Shown piece after piece: positions 14,881 to 23,956 of a stretch of 64,000 nucleotides of DNA; the first letter of the stretch is position 1; each line of letters starts with the position of its first letter. Under the pieces are notes generated by a model that made no database searches, was not told where the DNA came from, and saw only the letters and a program-made list of their open reading frames with translations. The position numbers and the translations under genes are program-made. Source of the DNA: Halomonas urmiana (GTDB taxonomy: Bacteria > Pseudomonadota > Gammaproteobacteria > Pseudomonadales > Halomonadaceae); NCBI RefSeq assembly GCF_005780185.1, contig NZ_VBUI01000007.1, positions 1-64,000 of the forward strand, in the 5' to 3' direction.

Positions 14881-16815
14881 TCAGGGGCGCGAGCGTTCGT
14901 CCGGGGTAGGAAAGCGAACGTCGAAGCCGCGGGCGTCGAGCTGGCGGATGTCGCTCGGGCGGCCCTGTTCATCGAGCTCTACCAGGCCGATGCCGCTGCC
15001 GTTCCAGAGCCGCTCACCGGCCCTCGCGCGGTCCGGATCGCGCGGCGAGATCACCATGCGCCGACGCTGGGTGAGCCAGTTGAGCGGCGAGCGTGGCGCA
15101 TAGAGCCAGCGGTTGAGGCGGTCGAACCAGTCGAGCAGGGTGTCGGGAAAGGCATTCTTGACCCCGCTCGAAGTGATCTGCCAGAGCCTCGGTCCCTCGC
15201 GGCGGTGACGGATGCGGATGTCGTAGGTGAAGGAGTAGTGCACGTCGCCGGAGAGGATCACGTAGTGCCCGGGGGTGCGGGAGTGGCGGAAGATGTTCAT
15301 CATCACGCTCGCCGCGCCGCGATGGGCCATCCAGTTCTCGGCATCCACCAGCAGCGGACGGCCGGCCAGGGTGAAGAGTCGCTGGATGGCCTCGATCAGC
15401 TTGACGCCGAACATCGGCGCCGGCGAGACGATTACCACCGACGCCGCCCCCAGCACGTTCTGCTGCAGCTCCGAGAGCGCCTCCCAGTCCATCAGGCCGG
15501 AGGGGCGCGTGAGACTGCGCTCGCTGCGCCAGCGTCGGGTGCGGGTGTCGAGGATCACCAGCTTCGGGTCGCCCTCTATTTCTACCTCCCAGCCCTGGAA
15601 GCGCAGCAGCCGCTCGATGACGGCGTCCTGCTCCTCGGCGGGCAGCCAGCCCTCCTGGTCGGCGGCGTGCTCCAGCAACCCTGCAGCGTCATCCAGGGGC
15701 ACGGCCAAGCGGTCCGGGTCGTTGCCCCAGCCCTGGCAGAGCAGGTAGGCCAGCAGGGCGTTGCCGATGATCCGTCGCGAGAAGGGGTGGCCGTAGGCGG
15801 TACTTTCCCAGTCCGCGGTGAGGTTCCAGTCGTCGGTGATGTCGTGGTCGTCGAAGATCATCAGCGAGGGCAGGTGGGCCATCACTCGGGCGGCGACGGA
15901 CAGGCCCGCGGCGAAGCGTTCGATCACCGCCCTCTCCCTGCTGAACAGGGCGGCATTCTCCTCGTCCAGCACCGGGGCCTGCATGTTCACCAGGCGCCAC
16001 GGGGTCGGCGACCAGGCCAGCAGGTACATGGCGATCACCTCGGCGAAGCTCATCAGGTGATTGTGGGCGTTGGCCGAGGTGAAGACCGGCTTGCGTGCCC
16101 CGCCGAAGAAGCCCTTGCGCACCTTCTCGCTGCTCTCGGCCTCGGGCAGCAGCGCCTCGCGGCGATAGTAGCCGGCGGGATCGTCGTAGAGCGCCTGACT
16201 GTCGGCCACGGTGGCGCCCTCCAGGGTCTCGTCGAAGAGTCCCAGGCGACGGATCAGGTCGTGGATGGCGACCAGCATCGGACCGGCCACGTCGTCGGCG
16301 TAGACCTGGTCGCCGGTCATCAGCAGCCAGGCCGGCCAGGCCTCGGGCGAGGCGCGCCGCTCGGCGAGCCAGGCATCGGCGCGCACCAGGCCGTCCGGGC
16401 TATCGTGATGGGGGCGACGGCAGGAGCCGTGGAGCAGCCGGCCGTGGCGCTCGGCGAGCACGAAGCAGGGATGTGCCGCGCCCTCGTGCAGCAGGTGGGG
16501 CGCCCAGTCGGCGATGCCGGTCGCGCCCGCCTCGCCGGGCAGCTTCAGGTCGTAGTCGATGCGCACCCCGCGGGGCAGGGGCGTCTCGAGGGGTACGTCT
16601 ATCAGGTGCAGCCAGGCGTGGCGACCGAGTGGGAGCCGCCTGAGGCGCGAATCGTTGAGCACCAGCCGGCGCGGGGTATGCCCGACCGGGTGCAGCATCA
16701 GGCTCGGTGCGAGGCGGCGTGAGCCCACCAGCCAGATCACCAGGCGCTCCGCGCTCAGGCGACGCAGGATGGGGCCGGCGAGGACCTCGGGCAGGGGGGC
16801 GGTGTCGCGAGACAT
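14881..16815 (-). CDS. PhoD-like metallophosphatase
   Basis: A 644-residue protein of the PhoD-like (alkaline phosphatase D / metallophosphatase) family. Metal-binding motifs appear in order: LLMTGDQVYADD (near 165), SLMIFDDHDITDDWNL (near 315) and YVILSGDVHYSFTYD (near 525). The first ~130 residues form the usual beta-rich N-terminal domain. No Tat or Sec signal peptide is visible, so it is probably cytoplasmic, unlike secreted PhoD. The start at 16815 has AAGGA six bases upstream; an upstream in-frame start would overlap poorly with a ribosome site. Likely a phosphodiesterase or phosphomonoesterase; the substrate is unknown. Confidence 0.85.
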   Translation of the reverse strand: MSRDTAPLPEVLAGPILRRLSAERLVIWLVGSRRLAPSLMLHPVGHTPRRLVLNDSRLRRLPLGRHAWLHLIDVPLETPLPRGVRIDYDLKLPGEAGATGIADWAPHLLHEGAAHPCFVLAERHGRLLHGSCRRPHHDSPDGLVRADAWLAERRASPEAWPAWLLMTGDQVYADDVAGPMLVAIHDLIRRLGLFDETLEGATVADSQALYDDPAGYYRREALLPEAESSEKVRKGFFGGARKPVFTSANAHNHLMSFAEVIAMYLLAWSPTPWRLVNMQAPVLDEENAALFSRERAVIERFAAGLSVAARVMAHLPSLMIFDDHDITDDWNLTADWESTAYGHPFSRRIIGNALLAYLLCQGWGNDPDRLAVPLDDAAGLLEHAADQEGWLPAEEQDAVIERLLRFQGWEVEIEGDPKLVILDTRTRRWRSERSLTRPSGLMDWEALSELQQNVLGAASVVIVSPAPMFGVKLIEAIQRLFTLAGRPLLVDAENWMAHRGAASVMMNIFRHSRTPGHYVILSGDVHYSFTYDIRIRHRREGPRLWQITSSGVKNAFPDTLLDWFDRLNRWLYAPRSPLNWLTQRRRMVISPRDPDRARAGERLWNGSGIGLVELDEQGRPSDIRQLDARGFDVRFPTPDERSRP

Positions 16816-16937
16816 GGCAGTCCTTTGCATCAATGAGCCGTGGCGGCCGATGGCACTGGTCGCGGTCGAGTCAACCGTCTAGGCTGGCGGCGGCGAGGTT
16901 CCACCTTGCCCCCTTTCCCCTGATGGAGACCCTGACC

Positions 16938-17504
16938 ATGACCGTGATGCTGCTCGGCCTGTTGATCTTTCTCGGTACGCACTCGGTGCGCATCCTGGCT
17001 GACGACTGGCGAAGCGCCCAGATCCAGCGAATGGGCGAGCTGCCCTGGAAGGCGGCCTACTCGGTGGTCTCGATCATCGGCCTGGCCCTGGCGATCTGGG
17101 GCTACGGCCAGACGCGCCTGGACCCGGTGTGGGTCTGGCAGCCGCCGCTGGGCCTTCGCCATGCCGTCTCGCTGTTCATGATACCTGCCTTCGTGCTGCT
17201 GGTGGCGGCCTACGTGCCGCGCAACCACCTCAAGGCGAAGCTCGGCCATCCGATGATCCTGGCGGTCAAGCTGTGGGCCTTCGCCCACCTGCTGGCCAAC
17301 GGCCGGCTTTCCGACATCGTGCTCTTCGGCGCCTTCCTGCTGTGGGCAGTGTTCGACTTCCGTGCGGCCCGCCGTCGTCCCCGGCCGGAGATCGCCGCCC
17401 CGAGCGTGGCCGGCACCGTCGCCACCGTGGCGATCGGCCTGGCAGCCTACGTCGTGTTCGCCCTCTACCTGCATGCGTGGCTGATCGGCGTGCCGGTGAT
17501 GTGA
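16938..17504 (+). CDS. NnrU family membrane protein
   Basis: A 188-residue integral membrane protein with about five to six helices. It matches NnrU at LLIFLGTHSVRILADDWR (N-terminus), PRNHLKAKLGHPMILAVKLWAFAHLLANG in two blocks (middle), and LLWAVFDFRAARR. NnrU was named for nitrite/nitric oxide reduction clusters, but this broad family also occurs away from denitrification genes and its biochemical role is unclear. I chose the ATG at 16938 because GGAG lies nine bases upstream. The alternative ATG at 16923 adds five residues. No denitrification genes are adjacent. Confidence 0.85.
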   Translation: MTVMLLGLLIFLGTHSVRILADDWRSAQIQRMGELPWKAAYSVVSIIGLALAIWGYGQTRLDPVWVWQPPLGLRHAVSLFMIPAFVLLVAAYVPRNHLKAKLGHPMILAVKLWAFAHLLANGRLSDIVLFGAFLLWAVFDFRAARRRPRPEIAAPSVAGTVATVAIGLAAYVVFALYLHAWLIGVPVM

Positions 17505-17591
17505 GGCTGGCGAGGGGCGCCGGCCACCCTGGACGGGCGGCTGGGCCTCTGCGTCGGATGCGGTATGCTGGGGCCTGGCAAGGGAGGGCAC

Positions 17592-18518
17592 ATGGCACAC
17601 GATCATTCGCATCATGGCGGGCACGACAGCCAGCGCCGGCTCTTCTGGGCGATCCTGCTGACCGGCGGCTTCATGGTCGCCGAGGTGGTCGGGGGCATTC
17701 TCTCCGGCTCGCTGGCCCTTCTGGCCGACGCCGGCCACATGCTCACCGATACCGCAGCCCTCGCGCTCGCCTGGTTCGCCGCGCGCATCAGTCGCCGGCC
17801 GGCCGACGAGAGGCGCAGCTTCGGCTACCACCGGGTGCAGATCCTGGCCGCCTTCGTCAACGGCCTGACGCTGATCGCCATCGTGGCGTGGATCCTCTTC
17901 GAGGCGATCCGCCGGCTGATCTCGCCGGTGGAGGTGACGGGCAGCACCATGCTGGTGATCGCCGGCCTGGGGCTGGTGGTCAACGTGGTGGTATTTGCCA
18001 TCCTGCACTTCGGCGACCGCGAGAACCTCAACATCCGTGGGGCCGCCCTGCATGTGCTGGGGGACCTGCTGGGCTCGGTGGCGGCGATCGTCGCGGCCCT
18101 GGTGATACTGGCCACTGACTGGATGCCCATCGACCCGCTGCTCTCGGTGCTGGTGGCGCTGCTGATCCTGCGCAGCGCCTGGAAGCTGACCCGGGAGTCC
18201 GGGCATATCCTGCTGGAGGGGGCGCCGGAGGGCGTCGATCCCTCGACGCTGCGCCGGGAGATTCCCGAGCAGCTTGAGGCGGTCTGCAACGTCCATCACG
18301 TGCATATCTGGTCGCTGACGCCGGGACGCCATCTCGTCTCGCTGCATGCGGCTATCGACGAGGGCGAGGATCGCCAGGCCACCCTGGTGGCGATCCGCTC
18401 GCTGCTGGGGGAACGCTACGGCCTTTACCACGCCACCATCCAGCTGGAGAGCCGTCACGAATGCGCCGACGCGCCCGTCAGCGACGAGGCGCACGACGAG
18501 GCGTCTGACCGGTCCTGA
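17592..18518 (+). CDS. Cation diffusion facilitator (zinc/cadmium-type efflux)
   Basis: A 308-residue CDF transporter that exports divalent metals by proton antiport. The N-terminus is histidine-rich (MAHDHSHHGGHDS), and six membrane helices follow. The metal site is visible as LLADAGHMLTDT in helix 2 (HxxxD) and HVLGDLLGS in helix 5 (HxxxD). This places it with the ZitB/CzcD zinc-type group. The cytoplasmic C-terminal domain (about 215-295) contains CNVHHVHIWSLTPG. The start at 17592 follows a GGGAGG ribosome site. It converges with the glutamate synthase-like gene 11 bases away. Metal preference for zinc is inferred from the HD-HD site. Confidence 0.93.
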   Translation: MAHDHSHHGGHDSQRRLFWAILLTGGFMVAEVVGGILSGSLALLADAGHMLTDTAALALAWFAARISRRPADERRSFGYHRVQILAAFVNGLTLIAIVAWILFEAIRRLISPVEVTGSTMLVIAGLGLVVNVVVFAILHFGDRENLNIRGAALHVLGDLLGSVAAIVAALVILATDWMPIDPLLSVLVALLILRSAWKLTRESGHILLEGAPEGVDPSTLRREIPEQLEAVCNVHHVHIWSLTPGRHLVSLHAAIDEGEDRQATLVAIRSLLGERYGLYHATIQLESRHECADAPVSDEAHDEASDRS

Positions 18519-18529
18519 TGCGCGGGCCG

Positions 18530-20164
18530 CTAGACCAGCTTGCTTTGACGGCGCCTGGCCACCACCTCGGGAGGGTCGAAATGGTCGGGGTCGGCGAGGT
18601 CCCAGTAGTCGCGGAATACGGCATGTCGGGAGGCGCCGCCCTGCAGCAGCTCGTCCGGGGAGAGGATGTCGTAGAGTTCGTCGAAGCGCTTCACCTCGTG
18701 GGCGGAGAGCCGGTGACTCACGTGCTCGGGACCGAGCTCCCGCGGGTGGGAGAGGCCTGCGGCGGCCAGCATCTCGGCCAGCGACGCGAGGGTGTTGGCG
18801 TGGAAACGCTCCACCCGGCGTGACTTGTGGTCGACATCCAGGCGGTTGCCGCGCAACGGGTCCTGGGTCGCCACGCCGCTCGGGCAGCGGTCGGTGTGGC
18901 AGGTCTGGGCCTGGATGCAGCCCAGGGCGAACATGTAGCCCCGGGCGGCATTGCACCAGTCGGCGCCCAAGGCCAGGGCGCGGGCGAGATCGAAGGCGCT
19001 GATCACCTTGCCGGCGGCCCCGACGGAGACCCGCTCACGCAGCCCGGCGCCCACCAGGGTGTTGTGCACCAGCAGCAGGGCCTCGGTGAGGGGCATGCCC
19101 AGGCGATTGATGAGCTCCAGCGGGGCGGCACCGGTGCCCCCCTCGCCGCCGTCGACCACCACGAAGTCCGGATGCTCGTCCTCCTCCAGCATCGCCTTGA
19201 CCAGGGCGAACCACTCCCAGGGATGCCCGATGGCCAGCTTGATGCCCACCGGCTTGTCGTCGGCGAGCTCGCGCAGCCGGCGGATGAAGTGGATCAGTTC
19301 GCGGGGCGTGGAGAAGGCCGCGTGGGCGGAGGGGGAGACCACGTCCTGGCCCATGGGCACGCCGCGGGTCGAAGCGATCTCGGCCGTGACCTTGGCGGCG
19401 GGCAGGATGCCGCCGTGGCCCGGCTTGGCGCCCTGGCTGAGCTTGATCTCGATCATCTTCACCGCGTCCTGGGTGGCCTGCTCGCGGAAGCGCTCGGGGT
19501 CGAACCGGCCCTGTGCGTCACGACAGCCGAAGTAGCCGGAGCCGATCTCCCAGACCAGGTCGCCGCCATGGCGGTGGTAGGGGGAGATCGCGCCCTCGCC
19601 GGTGTCGTGGTAGAAGCCGCCCAGTCTCGCCCCTTGGTTGAGGGCGTTGATGGCATGGGCGGAGAGCGCCCCGAAGCTCATCGCCGAGATGTTGAACACG
19701 CTGGCGCGGTAGGGCCGGCCACGTCCGGCCCCGATGGTGGTGCGGAAGTCCGGGTCGTCGATGCGGGCCGGCGCCATCGAGGGGCTCATCCACTCGTAGC
19801 CGGGGGCGCGCATGTCGTGGAGCGAGCCGAAGGGGCGCTTGTCGCTGATGCCCTTGGCGCGCTGGTAGACCAGCCGGCGCTGCTCCCGCGAGAAGGGGAT
19901 TGCCTCGTTGTCGGACTGGATGATGTATTGGCGCAGCTCCGGGCCGAACGACTCCAGGTTGTAGCGCAGGTGGGCGAGGATCGGGTAGTTGCGGCTCACC
20001 GTGCGCTTGCGCTGGAGGATGTCATGGGTGCCCAGAGCGACGAGCAGGCCGAAGCTGAGCACGCCCCACCACCAGCCGGGGGCCTCCAGGACGCCGATGA
20101 GGCTGACGGCGAGGCCCAGCAGACTGATCACGTAGGCGCCGTAGCGCAGCGGAAGCGGGAGCAT
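18530..20164 (-). CDS. FMN-binding glutamate synthase family protein
   Basis: A 544-residue protein with two N-terminal membrane helices (about residues 8-45), followed by a glutamate synthase central/FMN domain. Landmarks are SFGALSAHAINALNQGARLG, KLSQGAKPGHGGILPAAKV, FVVVDGGEGGTGAAPLEL and the iron-sulfur cysteines in CIQAQTCHTDRCPSGVATQ. There is no glutaminase domain and no GltD-type partner, so it is not classical GltB. Proteins of this type are membrane-tethered FMN/Fe-S oxidoreductases of unproven reaction. The start at 20164 has AGGAG six bases upstream; the open frame extends a little further but without a ribosome site. Confidence 0.88.
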   Translation of the reverse strand: MLPLPLRYGAYVISLLGLAVSLIGVLEAPGWWWGVLSFGLLVALGTHDILQRKRTVSRNYPILAHLRYNLESFGPELRQYIIQSDNEAIPFSREQRRLVYQRAKGISDKRPFGSLHDMRAPGYEWMSPSMAPARIDDPDFRTTIGAGRGRPYRASVFNISAMSFGALSAHAINALNQGARLGGFYHDTGEGAISPYHRHGGDLVWEIGSGYFGCRDAQGRFDPERFREQATQDAVKMIEIKLSQGAKPGHGGILPAAKVTAEIASTRGVPMGQDVVSPSAHAAFSTPRELIHFIRRLRELADDKPVGIKLAIGHPWEWFALVKAMLEEDEHPDFVVVDGGEGGTGAAPLELINRLGMPLTEALLLVHNTLVGAGLRERVSVGAAGKVISAFDLARALALGADWCNAARGYMFALGCIQAQTCHTDRCPSGVATQDPLRGNRLDVDHKSRRVERFHANTLASLAEMLAAAGLSHPRELGPEHVSHRLSAHEVKRFDELYDILSPDELLQGGASRHAVFRDYWDLADPDHFDPPEVVARRRQSKLV

Positions 20165-20256
20165 GAGGGACTCCTGATGGAAGGGGCGGCCCTGCCATTG
20201 CACGGTCGCGTGGAGTGACTGTCAATGCGCCCGGCGGGTCAGGGTCGCGCGTCGTC

Positions 20257-21609
20257 TCAACCGGCGGACTGGAAGGGGCGGTCGGGCAGCCAGACCTGCA
20301 CCGCCAGCCCGCCGAGGCGCGAGCGGCCGAGCGCCAGGCGGCCGCCGTTGAGCTTCACCAGGTCGACCACGATGGCCAGGCCCAGGCCGTTGCCCGGGTG
20401 CTGCTCGTCGAGCCGCGCGCCGCGGCCCAGGGCGGCCTGGCGCTGGGTCTCGTCCATGCCCGGCCCGTCGTCCTCGACCGTCATCCAGCTTCCCCCGTCA
20501 TCGCTGCCGCCGTGCATCGCGACTCGGCTCTCGGCCCAGCGCAGGGCGTTGTCGAGTAGATTGCCGACCAGCTCCTGCAAGTCTTGGGCCTCCATGCGCA
20601 CGCGCATCCCGGATGGCAGGTCGTGGTGGAGGGCGATGCCGCGCCGCTCGGCCAGGCGGCCGAGCCCCTCGAGGATAGGCATGAGCACCTCGCCGGCATC
20701 GACGCGAGGCGCCAGGCCGGCGTCTCCGGCCGCCGAGGCGCGGGCCAGGTGGTGGCGTACCGCCGCATCGATGCGCACCAGCTCGTCACGCAGGCGGCTG
20801 CGTCGCGGCTCCTCGATGCCGTCGGCTAGGGTGGTCAGCACGCTCACCGGGGTCTTCAGCGCATGCGCCAGGTTGCCGGCGGCATGGCGCGCATGCGCCA
20901 TCAGTCGCCGGTCACGGGCCAGGACGTCGTTCATGGCCCGGGCCAGGCGCGCGAGCTCCGGTGACAGCCGGGTATCGAGGCGCTCGGCGTCGCCGTTCTC
21001 CACGCGCTGCAGGTCGGCCTGTATCCGGCGCAGCGGGGCCAGGCCCCAGCGTACCTGAAGGGCCAGGGTGGCCAGCAGCAGCAGCCCCAGACCGATCAGG
21101 AAGAGCGAGACCCGTCCGCCGAAGCGGGCGAGCGCCGCGTCCAGCGATTCCCGGGAGACGGCCACGCTGACGTGCAAGGGGCCGTCGATGGCCGCCAGGC
21201 GGATATCGCGCTCAATGACGCGCAGCGGCGTCCCGCGGGGCCCCGTCAGGTCGCGCAGCACCACCTCGCGGTGCTGGCGCGTGGGCAGTCGCTGGTCCCA
21301 CAGTGAGCGGGAGGTCAGCAGCTGCTCGGCGCCGTCGCTGATCTGCCAGTACCAGCCGGAGAAGACCCGCTCGAAGCGCGGGTCGCCCAGCGAGCGTTCA
21401 TGGACCAGCCGCTGCTGCGTCGGATCCCAGTCGAGGCCGGCGATGACCACGTTGAGCAGCGACGCCAGGCGCTCGTCGAAGGCGGCCGTGGTGGTGGTGC
21501 GGAAGTTCTGGGCCAGGCCCATGCCGGCCAGCGGCAGCGCGATCGCGAGGGTCAGCAGGGAGGCCAGCAGCAGGCGACTGGCCAGCGACAGCCGCCGCAG
21601 TCGACTCAT
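20257..21609 (-). CDS. Two-component sensor histidine kinase (PhoQ/QseC-like)
   Basis: A 450-residue inner-membrane kinase. Transmembrane helices lie at about residues 12-34 and 165-187. They enclose a periplasmic sensor region that resembles the PhoQ type in length. A HAMP-like linker is followed by the phosphoacceptor motif HAAGNLAHALKTPVSVL (His near 250). The ATPase has NLLDNALRWAESR (N box), VEDDGPGMD (G1) and HPGNGLGLAIV (G2). The start overlaps the response-regulator stop by four bases. Upstream of both is a PepSY gene that overlaps too, giving a PepSY-regulator-kinase operon. Ligand is not predictable; PepSY neighbours suggest envelope or cation sensing. Confidence 0.92.
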   Translation of the reverse strand: MSRLRRLSLASRLLLASLLTLAIALPLAGMGLAQNFRTTTTAAFDERLASLLNVVIAGLDWDPTQQRLVHERSLGDPRFERVFSGWYWQISDGAEQLLTSRSLWDQRLPTRQHREVVLRDLTGPRGTPLRVIERDIRLAAIDGPLHVSVAVSRESLDAALARFGGRVSLFLIGLGLLLLATLALQVRWGLAPLRRIQADLQRVENGDAERLDTRLSPELARLARAMNDVLARDRRLMAHARHAAGNLAHALKTPVSVLTTLADGIEEPRRSRLRDELVRIDAAVRHHLARASAAGDAGLAPRVDAGEVLMPILEGLGRLAERRGIALHHDLPSGMRVRMEAQDLQELVGNLLDNALRWAESRVAMHGGSDDGGSWMTVEDDGPGMDETQRQAALGRGARLDEQHPGNGLGLAIVVDLVKLNGGRLALGRSRLGGLAVQVWLPDRPFQSAG

Positions 21610-22277
21610 GGCGTCTCGTCGCCTCCGGCCAGGCGATAGCCCTGGCCACGGTGGGTCTGGATGCGGGCCGCGCCCAGCTTACGGCGCAGCCGGCTGATCT
21701 GGACGTCGATGACGTTCGAGTCCGGCTCGTGGTCGCGGTCATAGACGTGCTCGGCGAGCTCGCTGCGGCTCACCACGCGGGGCGCGGCGTGGGCCAGGTA
21801 GGCGAGCAGACGCGACTCCTGGGCGGTCAGGCTTACCGGGCGGCCGGCCAGGGTGACGCTGCCGGCGTGGGTATCGAAGGCGAGCTCGCCGATCCTCAGC
21901 ACCGGATGGGCGTGGCCGTGGCTGCGCCGCACCAGGGCGCGCAACCGGAACAGCACCTCGGCGGTCTCGAAGGGCTTGGTGACGTAGTCATCGGCCCCGG
22001 CCGAGAAGCCGGCGGCCTTGTCGGTCCAGCGGGTGCGGGCGGTGAGTACCAGCACCGGGGTGTCGATGGCGTCCTCGCGCCATTGGGCGAGCCAGCGGCT
22101 GCCGTCGCCGTCGGGCAGGCCCAGATCGAGGATCACCGCGTCGTAGGCCTCGGTGCGCACCAGGAAGTCCGCCTCGCCACCGGCGGTGGCGGTCTCCAGC
22201 AGCACCCCTGCGTCCCCCAGGGCCTCGGCGAGCGCCTCGGCCAGCGCGCGGTCATCCTCCACCAGCAGCACCTTCAT
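21606..22277 (-). CDS. OmpR/PhoP-family response regulator
   Basis: A 223-residue regulator. The receiver domain (1-115) has the acidic pair EDD at 7-9, phosphoacceptor Asp51 in AVILDLGLPDGDG, the Thr/Ser of VLTARTRW and the conserved Lys in YVTKPFE. The C-terminal winged helix (about 125-220) contains SVTLAGRPVSLTAQESRLL and NVIDVQISRLRRKLGA. It overlaps the kinase start at its 3' end and the PepSY stop at its 5' end, so all three are coupled. It probably also controls the divergent exported PepSY-like gene at 22752; this is inferred from the arrangement. Confidence 0.93.
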   Translation of the reverse strand: MKVLLVEDDRALAEALAEALGDAGVLLETATAGGEADFLVRTEAYDAVILDLGLPDGDGSRWLAQWREDAIDTPVLVLTARTRWTDKAAGFSAGADDYVTKPFETAEVLFRLRALVRRSHGHAHPVLRIGELAFDTHAGSVTLAGRPVSLTAQESRLLAYLAHAAPRVVSRSELAEHVYDRDHEPDSNVIDVQISRLRRKLGAARIQTHRGQGYRLAGGDETP

Positions 22278-22639
22278 TCCGCGCCATCCTCGCGTCGCAT
22301 ACCGTTGATGTTCACCCCTTCCATGCCGATCAGCTGGCCACTGGCGGCATCGAACGCGAACTCCACCACCTGGCCCTGGGGGCCGAGCATCTCGACCTCG
22401 TAGGTCATCCGGCCGTCGTCACGCTCGAGTTCCACCTCCAGTACCTGGCCCACATAGCGGGCCTCCAGCCAGTCGAGGATATCGGGCAGGGGCACGATCC
22501 TCCCTTCGCGCACCGCCTCGTGGAGGTCGTGCCACCCCTCATCTGCCGGCGCGGGGGAGGCGGCCAGCAGGGCGAGCAGGGCGGCCAGCACCGGCAGGCG
22601 CAGGCGGGAAGCGGAGGAGGGCAGGCGTCTCGTCATCAT
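22274..22639 (-). CDS. Exported PepSY-domain protein
   Basis: A 121-residue protein with a twin-arginine-poor Sec signal (LPVLAALLALLAASPAPADE, cleavage near residue 32) and one PepSY domain (ILDWLEARYVGQVLEVELER, then YEVEMLGPQGQVVEFAFDA). PepSY domains of this small type sit in the periplasm and often accompany two-component systems. It overlaps the response regulator by four bases and is the first gene of that operon. The open frame extends upstream to 23080, but that part is antisense to the 22752 gene and lacks coding character. Either of two adjacent ATGs (22639, 22636) could start it. Confidence 0.85.
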   Translation of the reverse strand: MMTRRLPSSASRLRLPVLAALLALLAASPAPADEGWHDLHEAVREGRIVPLPDILDWLEARYVGQVLEVELERDDGRMTYEVEMLGPQGQVVEFAFDAASGQLIGMEGVNINGMRREDGAE

Positions 22640-22751
22640 GGTCACAGCGTGCCAGTCCGAACATGAATGCAGCATGAACGGCGCCGTCACCCTGTGGCAA
22701 GGTCGGCCGCGGTACAACGGACCGGCAACCCGCAGTAAGGAGGAGTGACCC

Positions 22752-23219
22752 ATGCAACGCACGATGATCCTGGCCGGTTCCCTGGCCGCCCTGATGAGCG
22801 TCGCCACCCTGGCCCAGGCCGAGGATGAGCGCCTGGCGACGGAGCGACTCGATGAGATCCTGGCCCATGCCAGCGCCTTCGGCTTCCAGTCCTTCGAGGA
22901 GATCGAGGTCGAGCGAAATGACCGTTTCTCTGTGGAGGGCTGGCTCGACGACGAGTGGCGCGCCGAGGTGCGTTTCTCGCTGGAGAGCGGCGAGAGCCTA
23001 AAGGAGGAGCGCAACCGTCGTGAGGGGGGCGCCTGGGGCATGTCCGAGGCCGAGATTCGCGAGGCGATGGCCCTGGCCACGGCCGAGGGGCTGGCCGAGT
23101 TCGAGGAGCTCGAGGTCTACCGCAACGGCCGCATCGAGATCGAGGGCCGCGACGCCGACGGTCGCGAGCTCGAGGTCAGGAGCCGTGGCGGAGCGCTGCT
23201 CGAGGTGGAGCAGGACTGA
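22752..23219 (+). CDS. Exported protein with two PepSY-like repeats
   Basis: A 155-residue periplasmic protein. The signal peptide MQRTMILAGSLAALMSVATL ends at AQAED. The mature part has two related units of about 60 residues: one around 35-80 (FQSFEEIEVERNDRFSVEG) and one around 100-150 (LAEFEELEVYRNGRIEIEG). Each starts with a helix and ends in a strand pair, as in PepSY. It is very acidic, as expected in a halophile-like host. It is divergent from the PepSY/two-component operon, a typical target arrangement. The ribosome site AAGGAGGA is strong. Confidence 0.82.
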   Translation: MQRTMILAGSLAALMSVATLAQAEDERLATERLDEILAHASAFGFQSFEEIEVERNDRFSVEGWLDDEWRAEVRFSLESGESLKEERNRREGGAWGMSEAEIREAMALATAEGLAEFEELEVYRNGRIEIEGRDADGRELEVRSRGGALLEVEQD

Positions 23220-23260
23220 ACTGGTGCCGGGGCCATCGGCCCCGGCGCCATCCCCTGAAC

Positions 23261-23301
23261 GCAGCGGGCCCGGCGCGATAGCTTCGCGCCGGGCCCGCTG
23301 C
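23261..23301. terminator. Bidirectional hairpin between convergent genes
   Basis: An 18-bp perfect inverted repeat (arms 23261-23278 and 23284-23301, core GGGCCCGGCGCG) closes a five-base loop. It lies between the convergent PepSY-like gene and the cytochrome b561 gene. There is no T-run on either side. Confidence 0.6.
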
Positions 23302-23310
23302 GTGGGGCGG

Positions 23311-23832
23311 TCAGGTCATGCGCTGCAGGCTGCGCTCCCCCAGCCACCACTGGTGCGCCAGGGCGGCGAGCACATGGCCGGCGATGGCGAACCACAGCAG
23401 GTTGACGAGCACCTCGTGGGTCTCCTCGAAGGCCTCCTCGAGCCACTCGATCTCGCCATCCGCCGCGACCAGCGGCGCGCCGAAGAGGGCCACGCCCTCG
23501 CCGCTACCGATGGCCGTCAGCAGGCCGCTCAGCGGGATGACCAGGAGCAGGGCATAGAGGGCCAGGTGGCCGAGCTTCGCGGCCAGGCGCCAGTGGGCGG
23601 GCGGGGCCGGGCGGCCACGGTTGACGGCGCGCCAGGCCAGGCGGAAGACGAGCAGCGCCAGCAGCGTCATGCCGATGCTCTGGTGCAGGGACATCGCGGC
23701 GGCTTCGCCGAGGCCCTCAAAGGCCTCCATCCACCAGTCGCTGCCCAGCATCAGCAGCACTATCAGGGCCATGGACCAGTGAAGGGCGCGGGAGACGGCG
23801 CCATAGCGGTGTTCGGTATCGAGCCAGTTCAT
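23311..23832 (-). CDS. Cytochrome b561 family protein
   Basis: A 173-residue di-heme b-type cytochrome of the inner membrane with four helices. Candidate heme-ligand histidines are in SRALHWSMALIVLL (helix 1), MSLHQSIGMTLLAL (helix 2), and in helices 3-4 (ETHEVLVNLLWFAIAGHVLAAL in two parts). Such proteins pass electrons between quinol and periplasmic or superoxide acceptors. The start at 23832 (MNWLDTEHRYG) follows AGGAG at a spacing of eight. The longer open frame to 23916 has no ribosome site. It is a single-gene unit, 124 bases from the TauE gene. Confidence 0.9.
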   Translation of the reverse strand: MNWLDTEHRYGAVSRALHWSMALIVLLMLGSDWWMEAFEGLGEAAAMSLHQSIGMTLLALLVFRLAWRAVNRGRPAPPAHWRLAAKLGHLALYALLLVIPLSGLLTAIGSGEGVALFGAPLVAADGEIEWLEEAFEETHEVLVNLLWFAIAGHVLAALAHQWWLGERSLQRMT

Positions 23833-23956
23833 CGGGATCACTCCTCTCTGTGGGGACATGATCCGTCTTACACCTGGTCGCCTTGCAGGAGCCTGAACGC
23901 CTCGTTCATCCGGCATTCATGTGGCGAGCCCCCGCCGGCGCTTCGCGCCGCGCGAC

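Noticed and set aside
16938-17504. Link of NnrU to denitrification
   Set aside because: No nir, nor or nos genes of denitrification are nearby; the nitrate genes in this window are assimilatory and 30 kb away.
16830-18956. 708-residue open frame on the minus strand
   Set aside because: Antisense to the NnrU and CDF genes, which have complete motifs.
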